Below, in pieces: positions 1-8,137 of a DNA stretch of 64,000 nt. This stretch comes from Promicromonospora kroppenstedtii DSM 19349. Lineage in GTDB: Bacteria > Actinomycetota > Actinomycetes > Actinomycetales > Cellulomonadaceae. The stretch lies in assembly GCF_000515355.1 (NCBI RefSeq), contig NZ_KI911740.1, positions 64,219 to 128,218 of the forward strand. Reading direction: 5' to 3'. The translations under genes and the position numbers were made by a program. The notes under the pieces were generated by a model, which saw only the letters and a program-made list of their open reading frames with translations, was not told the DNA's origin and did not search any database. How positions within the stretch are numbered: the first letter of the stretch is position 1; each line of letters starts with the position of its first letter.

Positions 1-1
1 G

Positions 2-1612
2 CCCGCGGGCGTGCACGGGCCGTCGCGCACCTTCGACGCCGGCGCCTTCCCGTGGTCCGACGGCGACTGGCCCGGCCGGGACGTGCGCGGCGCCGTCGTC
101 TACGAGCTGCACGTCGGCACGTTCACGCCCGAGGGCACGCTCGACGCCGCCGTCGGGCGCCTCGACCACCTCGCCGACCTGGGGGTCGACGTCGTCGAGC
201 TGATGCCGGTCGCCGCGTTCGGCGGGCACCACGGTTGGGGGTACGACGGCGTCGCCCTGTGGGCGGTGCACGAACCGTACGGAGGCCCGGCCGCGCTCCA
301 GCGCTTCGTGGACGCCGCGCACGCGCGCGGGCTCGCCGTGTGCCTCGACGTCGTCGACAACCACCTCGGACCGTCCGGCAACTACCTCGCCGAGTTCGGC
401 CCCTACTTCACCGACCGGCACCAGACGCCGTGGGGCGCGGCCGTGAACCTCGACGGCGACGGCTCCGCCGAGGTGCGCGCCTTCGTGGTCGACAAGGCGC
501 TGCGGTGGTTCCGGGACTTCCACGTGGATGCGCTGCGGCTCGATGCCGTCCACGCGTTGGTCGATGACTCGCCGCGGCATGTGCTGGCGGAGCTGTCGGA
601 CGCCGTTGCTGTCCTTGCTGCCGATCTCGGGCGACCGTTGTTGCTGGTGGCCGAGTCGGACGCCAACGATCCGCGGACCGTTACGCCCACTCGCGAGGCT
701 TTCCAGGGCCGGGCCGGGTACGGGATGACGGCCCAGTGGGCCGACGACGTCCACCACGCCCTGCACACCCTGCTGACCGGCGAACGGCAGGGGTACTACG
801 TCGACTTCGGCACCCCGCAGACGCTCGCCAAGGCGCTCACCGACGTCTTCGTGCACGACGGCGGCTGGTCCACCTTCCGCGGCAAGAACTGGGGCGCGCC
901 CGTGCCCGCCGACCTGGACCGACGGCGCTTCGTCGTCTGCTCCCAGAACCACGACCAGGTCGGCAACCGCGCGCTGGGCGACCGGCCGTCGCGCGTGCTG
1001 ACACCGGGGGCGCTCGCGGTGAGCGCGGCCGTGGTCCTGCTCGGGCCGTTCACGCCGATGCTGTTCATGGGCGAGGAGTGGGGCGCGACCACCCCGTTCC
1101 AGTACTTCTCGGACCACGAGGAGCCGGAGCTCGCGGCGGCGATCTCGCGCGGGCGGGCGGCGGAGTTCGGCGGGCACGGGTGGGTCGAGCTGTACGGGGC
1201 TGATGTTGTGGTGCCTGATCCGCAAGCCCTCTCGACGTTCGAGGCTTCTCGATTGGACTGGGGGGAGGCCTCGACGCGTGATGGGCGGCGGATGCTGGAG
1301 CTGTACCGGCGGTTGGTGGGGTTGCGCCGGGCGGAGGCGGCTGTGGCTTCGGGGGATTCTTTCGGGACGTCGGTGCGGGTTGGGGACGGGGTGCTGGTGA
1401 TGACGCGTGCGGCCGTTTCTGGTGGTGGGCCGGTCGATGTGGTGCTGGCGCTGGGTGAGGGGCCGGTGTCGGTGGTGGTGGAGCGGGACGGCGAGGCGGA
1501 GGTCGTGCTCGACTCCGAAGTGGTGCTCGGGGGTGAGCCCGCGGTCGTGGAGCGCGGAGCCGGTGGGACGAGGGTGACCGTGTCGGGGCCGGGGGTTGTT
1601 GTGCTGGGGTGA
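2..1612 (+). CDS. treZ: Malto-oligosyltrehalose trehalohydrolase, 5' partial
   Basis: This is a GH13 enzyme that releases trehalose from maltooligosyl-trehalose, the last step of the cytosolic TreY-TreZ route from glycogen. The reading frame is open to the window edge, so the N-terminal CBM48-like part and the true start lie outside. Counting from the GTG at 11, visible family motifs are YELHVGTFTPEG (31-42), the nucleophile Asp178 in LRLDAVHAL, the acid/base Glu215 in VAESDAND and the transition-state Asp315 in NHDQVGNR. The C-terminal beta domain ends at the TGA at 1610. The 5' part uses strongly GC-rich codons, while the last third is looser and GTG/GGG rich. treY would be expected upstream, outside the window. 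The family assignment is firm. Confidence 0.95.
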   Translation, partial: PAGVHGPSRTFDAGAFPWSDGDWPGRDVRGAVVYELHVGTFTPEGTLDAAVGRLDHLADLGVDVVELMPVAAFGGHHGWGYDGVALWAVHEPYGGPAALQRFVDAAHARGLAVCLDVVDNHLGPSGNYLAEFGPYFTDRHQTPWGAAVNLDGDGSAEVRAFVVDKALRWFRDFHVDALRLDAVHALVDDSPRHVLAELSDAVAVLAADLGRPLLLVAESDANDPRTVTPTREAFQGRAGYGMTAQWADDVHHALHTLLTGERQGYYVDFGTPQTLAKALTDVFVHDGGWSTFRGKNWGAPVPADLDRRRFVVCSQNHDQVGNRALGDRPSRVLTPGALAVSAAVVLLGPFTPMLFMGEEWGATTPFQYFSDHEEPELAAAISRGRAAEFGGHGWVELYGADVVVPDPQALSTFEASRLDWGEASTRDGRRMLELYRRLVGLRRAEAAVASGDSFGTSVRVGDGVLVMTRAAVSGGGPVDVVLALGEGPVSVVVERDGEAEVVLDSEVVLGGEPAVVERGAGGTRVTVSGPGVVVLG

Positions 1613-1642
1613 TGGTTGCCTGAGGTCGCGCGTTCATGTGGC

Positions 1643-1723
1643 GTCGGCAGTCTGCATCCAGGTCGGTACAGGCCTGGACCGATCTCGATGCCAACTGCCG
1701 ACTCTGCGCTGCAAACTGCCGAC
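1643..1723. repeat. Repeated nonamer ACTGCCGAC / GTCGGCAGT
   Basis: GTCGGCAGT lies at 1643-1651 and its reverse complement ACTGCCGAC at 1694-1702 and 1715-1723, the latter two 21 bp apart. Between them an imperfect hairpin pairs AGGTCGGT with ACCGATCT. It occupies the 244-bp gap between treZ and the glutaminase gene and could be an operator for the glutaminase gene or a treZ terminator. Confidence 0.45.
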
Positions 1724-1856
1724 CACCCGGGACAGTCGCCGGTCGGCGTCTTCGAGTCCGCCGGGTGGCGGTCGATCCATGCCACCCTGCCGCACGGGTA
1801 GGAGCGAAATGTGACAACCTGACCTGCCGGACGGCACGGACCACGGGGGAGACCTG

Positions 1857-3137
1857 ATGCGATCACCAATTCTCGATTACCTCGACACCATCATCGAGCA
1901 GACGGCGCACATCGAGTCCGGCGCTCTGGCCGACTACATCCCGGAGCTGGCGGCGGCCGACCCCGACCGGGTGGCGGTCGCACTGTGCACGGTCAACGGG
2001 ACCGTCTACGCCAGCGGCGACACCGACCACGAGTTCAGCATCCAGTCGATGTCCAAGCCGTTCGCCTATGCCCAGGCGATCGAGGAACGTGGGCTGAAGA
2101 CCGTGCTCAAGCACATCGGCGTCGAGCCCAGCGGCGAGGCCTTCAACGAGCTCTCCCTGGACCCGCAGACCGGCAAGCCGCGCAACCCGATGATCAACGC
2201 GGGCGCCATCACCACCCACGCCCTCCTGGACGATGACGAGGAGTCGGCGGTGGACCGCATGCTCGGTCTGTTCTCGCGGCTCGCCGAGCGGCCGATCAAG
2301 GTGGACGAGGCGGTCGCCGCCTCGGAGCTGGCTACCGGGGACCGCAACCTCGGCCTCGCCTACCTGCTGCACTCCTCGGGCGCGCTGCGCCAGGAACCCC
2401 GCACGGCGGTGACCGGCTACATCCGGCAGTGCGCGGCGTCGGTCACCGTGCGCGACCTCGCCCTGATGGCCGCGACACTCGCCAACGGCGGCGTGCAGCC
2501 CAACACCGGCGAGCGGCTGTTCAGCAGGACCGGCACCCGGCACCTGCTCAGCGTGATGGCCTCGTGCGGCATGTACGACGCTGCGGGCGACTGGCTCACC
2601 ACGGTCGGCATCCCCGCGAAGAGCGGCGTGGCCGGCGGCATCATCGGCGTGCTGCCCGGGCAGATCGGCGTCGCCGTCTTCTCCCCGCGCCTGGACCCGC
2701 ACGGCAACAGCGCGCGCGGCGTCGAGATGATGCAGCTGCTCTCCGACGACCTGGGGCTGCACCTGATGGAGGCCAGCCGGCCCGCCCGGTCGTCGCTGCG
2801 CGAGACGCGCGAGGTGACGGTCGAGGGGCAGCCGGCCACGGTCTACGTGCTGCAGGGTGACCTGGTGCTGAGCAGCATCGAGTCGCTGGTGCGTGTGCTC
2901 ATCGAGGACCCGCCCGCCACCGAGCTCGTGGTGTTCGACCTGAGCCGCGTGGACGAGGTGCTGCCGGTGGCGCGCCGCACGGCGTCCGAGACGGCGACCA
3001 AGCTGATCGACGAGGGGCACCGGATCGCGCTGGTCGATCCCGAGGAGACGGTCGTCGGCTTCTCGGACAGTCAGGGGCGCGCGGTGGAGTGGTGGAGCGT
3101 GGAGCGGCTGGAGAAGGGGACGGTGGGCTCGGTGTGA
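1857..3137 (+). CDS. glsA: Glutaminase with C-terminal STAS domain
   Basis: This enzyme hydrolyses L-glutamine to glutamate and ammonia in the cytosol. The 426-residue protein has the serine-dependent beta-lactamase-fold glutaminase domain at about residues 1-310, with the catalytic S-x-x-K element in SIQSMSKPF (Ser64, Lys67) and the family motif NPMINAGAI. Residues from about 320 form a STAS-like domain (VTVEGQPATVYVLQGDLVL... then VVFDLSRVDEV), an architecture known in actinobacterial glutaminases and thought to be regulatory. ATG 1857 is preceded by GGGGGAGACCTG, a good ribosome site. It stands alone between treZ and small remnants. The enzyme call is firm and the role of the STAS part is inferred. 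Confidence 0.95.
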   Translation: MRSPILDYLDTIIEQTAHIESGALADYIPELAAADPDRVAVALCTVNGTVYASGDTDHEFSIQSMSKPFAYAQAIEERGLKTVLKHIGVEPSGEAFNELSLDPQTGKPRNPMINAGAITTHALLDDDEESAVDRMLGLFSRLAERPIKVDEAVAASELATGDRNLGLAYLLHSSGALRQEPRTAVTGYIRQCAASVTVRDLALMAATLANGGVQPNTGERLFSRTGTRHLLSVMASCGMYDAAGDWLTTVGIPAKSGVAGGIIGVLPGQIGVAVFSPRLDPHGNSARGVEMMQLLSDDLGLHLMEASRPARSSLRETREVTVEGQPATVYVLQGDLVLSSIESLVRVLIEDPPATELVVFDLSRVDEVLPVARRTASETATKLIDEGHRIALVDPEETVVGFSDSQGRAVEWWSVERLEKGTVGSV

Positions 3138-3197
3138 GGTGCTGCTTGACCTGCCCGCCTGGGTCCAGGCCCGCTTCCGCTCAGTCCCGCGGCGACC

Positions 3198-3325
3198 TCA
3201 GCAGCACTGCATGACGAACCGGGTGTCGGACAGGTCGCCGCGGGCGAGAGGTCCTTGGTGCGGGCCAGCCAGTAGAGCGTGCCGACGTCGCCCCACAGGA
3301 CGCCGTCGTAAATGAATGACCGCGG
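3198..3325 (-). pseudogene. Relic of YwqG-like (DUF1963) gene, C-terminal end only
   Basis: On the minus strand the segment reads YDGVLWGDVGTLYWLARTKD and, after a shift of frame, GDLSDTRFVMQCC followed by a stop at 3198. WGD-GTLY followed by a terminal MQCC resembles my memory of the C-terminal end of YwqG/DUF1963 proteins. Only about 40 codons remain, broken by at least one frameshift, and nothing of the rest of such a gene lies upstream, so I read it as a deletion remnant. The stretch 3138-3444 holds no intact gene. Confidence 0.45.
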
Positions 3326-3332
3326 GGTCATT
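3315..3332. promoter_or_regulatory. Palindrome AATGACC-gcgg-GGTCATT
   Basis: Seven-bp arms with a four-base centre lie about 115 bp upstream of the small gene at 3445. There is no T tract, so an operator is as likely as a terminator. No protein partner can be assigned. Confidence 0.35.
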
Positions 3333-3444
3333 TGCGTCGTCGAGCCCGGCCATGGCTGCGGGCGGGTCAAACGTCTGCGGTGATTCACGTGATCGCAAAA
3401 TTTGCGTATCCTCGCAGGCCTGTCTGCATACGAGGGGGTCGCTG

Positions 3445-3591
3445 ATGGCTGGTCTGTGGGGTAGGAAGTCGCGCGCGAAGAGCTTGAAGCGCGGCACGTG
3501 GGGAAGCACGACCAAGGGCCGGAGCAAGAACCTGACCAAGCGGCTGTGGGGAAGCAGCAAGCGCTCCAAGCGCGGCGGAGGCCTCTTCTAA
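3445..3591 (+). CDS. 48-residue highly basic protein with repeated Trp-Gly motifs
   Basis: I do not recognise a family. The product is 48 residues, very rich in Lys, Arg, Gly and Ser, with no acidic residue, and has three spaced Trp-Gly units (LWGRKSRAKSL, TWGSTTKGRSKNL, LWGSSKRSKRGGG), so it looks like a three-fold internal repeat. The start ATG 3445 has GAGGGGG seven bases upstream, a strong ribosome site. A clean hairpin terminator follows 15 bp after the stop. Its charge suggests nucleic-acid or membrane binding; that is inference. Supporting reality: good ribosome site, its own terminator, and an internal repeat at protein level. Against: short, with no recognised homologue. Confidence 0.6.
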   Translation: MAGLWGRKSRAKSLKRGTWGSTTKGRSKNLTKRLWGSSKRSKRGGGLF

Positions 3592-3606
3592 CGCACGATG
3601 TCCACG

Positions 3607-3663
3607 GGTGCCGACCGGGGAGTCCCGCTTCGCTGGCTGACAGCGGACGCCCCGGTCGGCACC
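3607..3663. terminator. Bidirectional hairpin terminator between convergent genes
   Basis: A perfect 14-bp inverted repeat (GGTGCCGACCGGGG at 3607-3620, its complement at 3650-3663) encloses 29 bases. It sits between the small basic-protein gene and the convergent peptidase gene ending at 3671. No U tract follows, as is usual in high-GC actinobacteria. Confidence 0.75.
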
Positions 3664-3670
3664 TGGCGCG

Positions 3671-5308
3671 TTACCGGCCCGCCGGCACCCGCGTCGTCCC
3701 CGCCGGCACCGCCTCGCAGACCGTTCCCTCAGCCGGCAGCACGCCGTCGATCAGCGCGGCATCCACCGCGTCGTCGATGCACGGCCCGCTCGTCCGGTAG
3801 GACGTGTGGCCGACGCCCGTCCGGGTGAGCAGGACGGCGCCCTCCAGGCGCTCGGTCATGGCCTGCGCCCAGTGGTACGGCGACACGTTGTCCACCTTGC
3901 CGCCCACCACCAGGATCGGCGGGGCACCGGCGCCCGTGAGCTCGTCGGTGAACCGGTCCTTGTTCGCGGCGGGCCAGAACGCGCAGTTCAGCGCGCTGTA
4001 GGCGGCCCGGCTGCCGAGGCGCTCACCGCGGGCGTCGATCTCGCGAGCGGCCGCGCGGTGCTCCCCGAGGTTCCGGAGGGAGGGCCAGTCAGCGCAGCGG
4101 ACGGCGGTGTGGGGCTCCTGCAGGGTGGTGGCGAACGGGCCGCCGAACGGCGCGACCGTCAGGTTCACGACCATGAAGTGAAGGAAGGCGCCGTTGCCCT
4201 GCTGCGCGGCGAGCAGGCCCGCGGTGAGCTGTGGCCAGAGCGTGCGGACGCCCGCCGCGGCCCGGACACCCTCCAGCGCCATGGCGCCGTCGAGCGTCCC
4301 GCCGGGGGTGAGGCCCTCGATCGGCGGGACCTGCAGGGGCTCCCGCTCCAGGTCGGCGATCAGGGCGTCGAACGCGGCCTCCGGGTCGCCGTCGCCGAAC
4401 GGGCAGGCCTCCACGCCCTCGGCGCGGCACGTCTCGAACCAGAGGTCGAGCGTCTCCTCGTTGGACCGGGCGACGTCGTCGAGCAGCTGGAGCGGGTCGT
4501 TCTGCCACAGGTCGGTGTCGACGGGGGCATCGACCACCATCTGGCGCACGCGCTCGGGGAACAGCGTGGCGTACATCGGACCGACCACCGTGCCGTACGA
4601 GGCGCCGTAGAACGTGATCTGCTCCTCGCCGATCGCGGCGCGCACCTGGTCCAGGTCACGGGCCACGTTGTCGGTGGACAGACTCGCCAGGAACACGCGG
4701 TCCTGGTGCGTGGCGCAGCCCTTCGTGAAGGTGCGGGCGTCCTGGACCAGCCGCCGGAACGGCTTGCCGCCGGGGATGGTCGGGTCGCGGTCCTCGGCCG
4801 CCTGCTCGGCGCGCTGCTCGTCGGTGAGGCAGCGGACGGCGTCCGACTCCCCGACGCCGCGCGGGTCCATGCCGACGACGTCGAAGCGCGCCACGACGTC
4901 GGGTGAGAACGGGCCGGTCTTACCCGTGGGGTCGATCGACCGGACCATGTCGGACGCCGGCACGCCCGGGCCGCCCGGGTTGATGAACAGGCTGCCGATG
5001 CGGTTGTCCGGGTCCGTGGCGCGGTGCCGGACGACGGAGAGCGGGGTCTGCTCGCCGTCCGGGTCGCTGTACTCCAGTGGAACCTCGACGGTGGCGCAGT
5101 CCAGGCCCGGGCCGCACTCGGTCCAGTCGATCGGGTCGGGGGTCGGGGCCTGCGCGGTCGGGCTGGGCGCGGCATCGTTCGCCGACGCCGTCAGCGCAAC
5201 GCTGGCGCCACTGGCGCACCCGGTCGCGGCCAGGGAGACGGCGGCGAGCACCGCGGCGATCCGAAGCACCACGTGCGACGAGCGGGATGGTCGTGTGGGT
5301 GAAGGCAT
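3671..5308 (-). CDS. Secreted alpha/beta-hydrolase lipoprotein, tripeptidyl-aminopeptidase-like
   Basis: This is predicted to be an exported peptidase of the SlpD/SlpE/Tap family that cleaves N-terminal tripeptides outside the cell. From ATG 5308 the N-terminus has a basic stretch, a hydrophobic helix and a lipobox LAATGC, so it is probably lipid-anchored. Catalytic elements are the nucleophile elbow GASYG (Ser), the Asp in VGGKVDNVSP and the His in TGVGHTSY near the C-terminus, the last part matching the TAP-like C-terminal domain. A longer reading frame starts at 5344, but AGGG lies eight bases before 5308 and the signal peptide begins there, so 5308 is preferred. It converges on the terminator at 3607-3663. 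The substrate is unknown. Confidence 0.9.
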   Translation of the reverse strand: MPSPTRPSRSSHVVLRIAAVLAAVSLAATGCASGASVALTASANDAAPSPTAQAPTPDPIDWTECGPGLDCATVEVPLEYSDPDGEQTPLSVVRHRATDPDNRIGSLFINPGGPGVPASDMVRSIDPTGKTGPFSPDVVARFDVVGMDPRGVGESDAVRCLTDEQRAEQAAEDRDPTIPGGKPFRRLVQDARTFTKGCATHQDRVFLASLSTDNVARDLDQVRAAIGEEQITFYGASYGTVVGPMYATLFPERVRQMVVDAPVDTDLWQNDPLQLLDDVARSNEETLDLWFETCRAEGVEACPFGDGDPEAAFDALIADLEREPLQVPPIEGLTPGGTLDGAMALEGVRAAAGVRTLWPQLTAGLLAAQQGNGAFLHFMVVNLTVAPFGGPFATTLQEPHTAVRCADWPSLRNLGEHRAAAREIDARGERLGSRAAYSALNCAFWPAANKDRFTDELTGAGAPPILVVGGKVDNVSPYHWAQAMTERLEGAVLLTRTGVGHTSYRTSGPCIDDAVDAALIDGVLPAEGTVCEAVPAGTTRVPAGR

Positions 5309-5390
5309 GCCAACGACCCTAGAAATCTCACCCGCTCCCCGCATCGGCCGATGGGTCCGAACCCGCCGACCGGAAGTCGGAGCGTGCCCG

Positions 5391-6089
5391 CTACTCCGGG
5401 TCGGCGGGCGAGCCGAGCCCCGCCTCCTGCACCAGCAGCGCCACCTGCACCCGGTTGTTCAGCCCGAGCTTGGACAGGATCGACGACACATGGGTCTTCA
5501 CCGTCGTCAGCCCCAGGAAGTAGCGCGCCGCGATCTCCGCGTTGGACCTCCCGGCCCCGATCTCGACCGCGACCTCCCGCTCACGCTCCCCGAGGACGCC
5601 GAGGCGCTCGCGGGCCGTGGCGCGGCGGCCGTCCTGGTCCGACTCGGCGACCTTGGCGATGAGCCGTCGGGTCACCTCGGGGGAGAGCACGGGCCGACCC
5701 TGGGCCGCGTGCCGGACGGCGACGACGAGCTCGTCGGGCGGGGTGTCCTTGAGCAGGAACCCGGCCGCCCCGGCGCGGAGCGCGCGCAGCACGTGGGCGT
5801 CGGCGTCGAACGTGGTGAGCACCATGACCTGCGGGGCGGGGGAGTCCTTGCGCAGGATCTCGGTCGCGGTGAGCCCGTCCGTGCCGGGCATCCGGATGTC
5901 CATGAGGACGACGTCGGGGTGGTGACGCCGGGCCAGCTCGATCGCCTCGGCGCCGTCGCCGGCCTCTGCGACCACGTTGAGGTCGGGGGCGCCGTCGAGC
6001 ATCATCTTGAGGCCGAAGCGGACCATGGCGTCGTCGTCGGCGATGAGGACGTTGATGGCCGGCTCGGCGCCGGGCGTGGGATCACTCAC
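5391..6089 (-). CDS. NarL/LuxR-family response regulator
   Basis: This is a two-component DNA-binding response regulator of 232 residues. The receiver domain (about 10-130) has the acidic pocket ADDD (17-20) and the phospho-acceptor Asp64 in LMDIRMPG. The C-terminal LuxR-type helix-turn-helix spans about 155-225 (RSNAEIAARYFLGLTTVKTH). Its ATG overlaps the TGA of the upstream kinase gene by four bases (6086-6089), so the pair is co-translated. Target genes are not evident; the nearest is the divergently placed DUF1963 relic and peptidase region. The call is firm. Confidence 0.95.
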   Translation of the reverse strand: MSDPTPGAEPAINVLIADDDAMVRFGLKMMLDGAPDLNVVAEAGDGAEAIELARRHHPDVVLMDIRMPGTDGLTATEILRKDSPAPQVMVLTTFDADAHVLRALRAGAAGFLLKDTPPDELVVAVRHAAQGRPVLSPEVTRRLIAKVAESDQDGRRATARERLGVLGEREREVAVEIGAGRSNAEIAARYFLGLTTVKTHVSSILSKLGLNNRVQVALLVQEAGLGSPADPE

Positions 6090-7264
6090 GACGGCCAGGG
6101 TAGGCGCAGGCGGACGTGCCAGCCGCCCAGGTCGGTCGGGCCGTAGTCGAGGGTGCCGTTGACGAGGCGGGTGCGCTCCTGGAGCCCTTGGAGTCCGGTG
6201 CTGTTTCCTTGTGGTTGTCTCGGTCGGGTGGTCGGGGGTGCGTTGATCACCTCGGCGACGACGGCGTCCTCGGGCCGCCCGGTGATCCGGACGCTGACGG
6301 GGGCGCCCGGGGCGTGCTTGCGGGCGTTGGTCAGGGACTCCTGGACGACGCGGTAGACGGTGCGGCCGTGGAGGTCGGGGATCGCTTGATGGCCGGTGGT
6401 GAGGCCGGCTTCGTCGTGGAGTTCTACTTCTGTGTCGGCCTTGCGGGCTTCGTCGACGAGTTCGAGGACGTCTGCCACGGCCGGCATCGGCAGCTCGCCC
6501 ACGGGGGCGCGGAGGACGCCGATCACCTCGCGGAGGTCCTGGAGGGCGCGATGCGCGTTCTCGCGGACCACCTCGGCGGCGCGGCCGACGTCGTCGGGCG
6601 GTGCGGTGCGGGCGTAGGCGAGGGCGCCGGCGTGGACGCTGAGCAGGGAGAGGCGGTGACCCAGGACGTCGTGCATCTCGCGGGCGATGGCCTGGCGGGC
6701 CTCGCGTTCGGACTGCTCGGCGCGGAGCTGAGCCTCACGCTCGGCGGCCGCGGCGCGGTCGCGGAGGGAAGCGACGAGGGCTCGCCGGTTGCGGATGGAC
6801 AGGCCCCAGGCGACGGTCGCGGCGTGGCCCAGGGCGATGATGACGAAGACGGTGATGGGTGGGGTGGTCTGGTCGGGCCAGAGGAGCTGGTAGGTGCTGA
6901 GGGACGTGATGCTGATCGCGGTCACGGTCGCGGTGGCGCGGATCGAGCTGTGGATGGCGACGGTGAAGAGGGCGACGATCGCTGCGCCCGTGACCGTTTC
7001 GGAGTAGACGCTGGCCGTGGCCAGGGCGATACCGATCTGGACCGGGTACTTGCGGCGCCACCAGAGGGCGAGGCAGCCGAGGAGGCCGGTTGCGCGGTCG
7101 GCGATGAGGAGGGCGGTGGGGAGAGGGTCTGGTTCGTTGGTCTGGATCTGGAACGAGATCAGGGCGAGGGCTGCGGCGATGGCGACGAGGGCGGCGTCGT
7201 TCAGGCGGGGGCGGAAGGCGGTGCTCGCGGGTGGCGCGGCGGGGGTGGTACGTGCGGTGGGCAT
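6086..7264 (-). CDS. Membrane sensor histidine kinase (HisKA_3 type)
   Basis: This kinase is the partner of the response regulator immediately downstream. The 392-residue protein has a hydrophobic N-terminal half with about four to six membrane segments (roughly 22-40, 52-68, 76-125, 136-155), a short coiled segment rich in Arg/Glu (about 165-193) and the dimerisation and phospho-acceptor box AREMHDVLGHRLSLL with His198. The ATP-binding domain carries the N box LTNARKHAPG and the G box STGLQGLQERTRLVNG. This is the common actinobacterial NarX-like architecture, and the signal sensed is unknown. The gene lies alone upstream with a start at 7264; the ATG reads into MPTARTTPAAPP. Confidence 0.94.
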   Translation of the reverse strand: MPTARTTPAAPPASTAFRPRLNDAALVAIAAALALISFQIQTNEPDPLPTALLIADRATGLLGCLALWWRRKYPVQIGIALATASVYSETVTGAAIVALFTVAIHSSIRATATVTAISITSLSTYQLLWPDQTTPPITVFVIIALGHAATVAWGLSIRNRRALVASLRDRAAAAEREAQLRAEQSEREARQAIAREMHDVLGHRLSLLSVHAGALAYARTAPPDDVGRAAEVVRENAHRALQDLREVIGVLRAPVGELPMPAVADVLELVDEARKADTEVELHDEAGLTTGHQAIPDLHGRTVYRVVQESLTNARKHAPGAPVSVRITGRPEDAVVAEVINAPPTTRPRQPQGNSTGLQGLQERTRLVNGTLDYGPTDLGGWHVRLRLPWPS

Positions 7265-7344
7265 CGGGTCGAGCCTAGGGCGAGGGCACGATACCGACCC
7301 GTCTGAGCGGTCGTGAGGGCACCTTCGGCACTGTCAGGCCGCGC

Positions 7345-7713
7345 TCAGTCGTCGAAGTCGAACCCGTCCGCATCGGCTGCAGCGACCAGGCTCCGCATCC
7401 TGTTGTCGTCCTTGGCGACGCCGTCCATCAGTTCGCCCAACGCTTCGAGTGCGGCTCTGTCCTCGCCGTAGGCGCAGAACATGTCGCCCTCCGGGTCGTA
7501 GCCGAACCGGCTCTCGAGCGAAGGCGCCTCGGTAGCGACCAGCCTGCGCGCGACGCCCTCCCAGAAGTATCCGTTCGGCTCGTGCCCGAGTTCCTCGACC
7601 AGTGCGTCGACCGGCGTCGTCCCTGCGTGCAGCAGCAGCGAGAACCTTCCGGGGGTGGTCTCGACCAGCTTCGGTAGCGTCATGCGCCGGAACGTAGCAG
7701 CCGTCACCGACAC
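7345..7713 (-). CDS. Imm51-like small protein, third gene of TIR operon
   Basis: The core (PGRFSLLLHAGTTPVDALV, then HEPNGYFWEGVARRL, then YDPEGDMFCAYGEDRAALE) resembles the Imm51 family, named as immunity proteins of polymorphic toxin systems; I judge this from the NGYxWxxVAxxL and DPExxMFxAYG signatures. GTG 7713 has GGAG five bases upstream and overlaps the end of the preceding gene by ten bases; an alternative ATG at 7683 begins the conserved part directly but has a poor ribosome site. It lies downstream of the TIR-NTPase gene and a second small gene, all minus strand. No toxin gene is present, so a role as a regulator or inhibitor within this operon is possible but inferred. Confidence 0.65.
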   Translation of the reverse strand: MSVTAATFRRMTLPKLVETTPGRFSLLLHAGTTPVDALVEELGHEPNGYFWEGVARRLVATEAPSLESRFGYDPEGDMFCAYGEDRAALEALGELMDGVAKDDNRMRSLVAAADADGFDFDD

Positions 7714-8108
7714 TGCTGCTCCGTGCGGTGCCAGGTCGCACCCTGTCGATCGATACCCACCGCTACGACCTGAGTCGCTGCGGTATCGATCTCCTCCCAC
7801 AGCTGCACCGATATGAGTCGGAGTCCGCCCTCGCTCGGGTCGGCGTCCGGGAAGACGTCGCGTGCGTCCTGCTGGGCGGACTCGATGAAACGCTGCAGGC
7901 CCTCCAGGTCGACGACGAACTCGATGGGTGCCAGCTCAGGTGACACGCGCACAAGGGCGCGAGCCTCGCGCGAGTCGACCTCGATGTGGTCCACGACGTC
8001 ACCGCTACGGGATATCAGGTCCCGGGCTAGGTCCCGGGTGGAGTCGGAGATCAGCACGGGGATCCTGAGAGGTAGGGCGGCGATGATGTGATGACTGACG
8101 CGGGCCAC
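7704..8108 (-). CDS. Unknown 134-residue protein, second gene of TIR operon
   Basis: I do not recognise this protein. It is soluble, acidic and mixed alpha/beta, with a stretch IEFVVDLEGLQRFIESAQ and a C-terminal LRLISVQLWEEID. There is no signal peptide or membrane segment. It begins 29 bp after the TIR-NTPase gene and overlaps the following Imm51-like gene by ten bases, which indicates one transcript. Reality is supported by the coding-type composition and the tight packing. Function is unknown; by position it may be an accessory factor of the TIR protein. Confidence 0.7.
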   Translation of the reverse strand: MARVSHHIIAALPLRIPVLISDSTRDLARDLISRSGDVVDHIEVDSREARALVRVSPELAPIEFVVDLEGLQRFIESAQQDARDVFPDADPSEGGLRLISVQLWEEIDTAATQVVAVGIDRQGATWHRTEQQCR

Positions 8109-8137
8109 CGATCCGGTGAGGATGACGTCGATCGATC

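Noticed and set aside
3806-4906. Long plus-strand open frame over the peptidase gene
   Set aside because: Antisense shadow of a well-supported secreted hydrolase with signal peptide and catalytic motifs; the shadow is Arg/Gly/Ala-rich with no motif.
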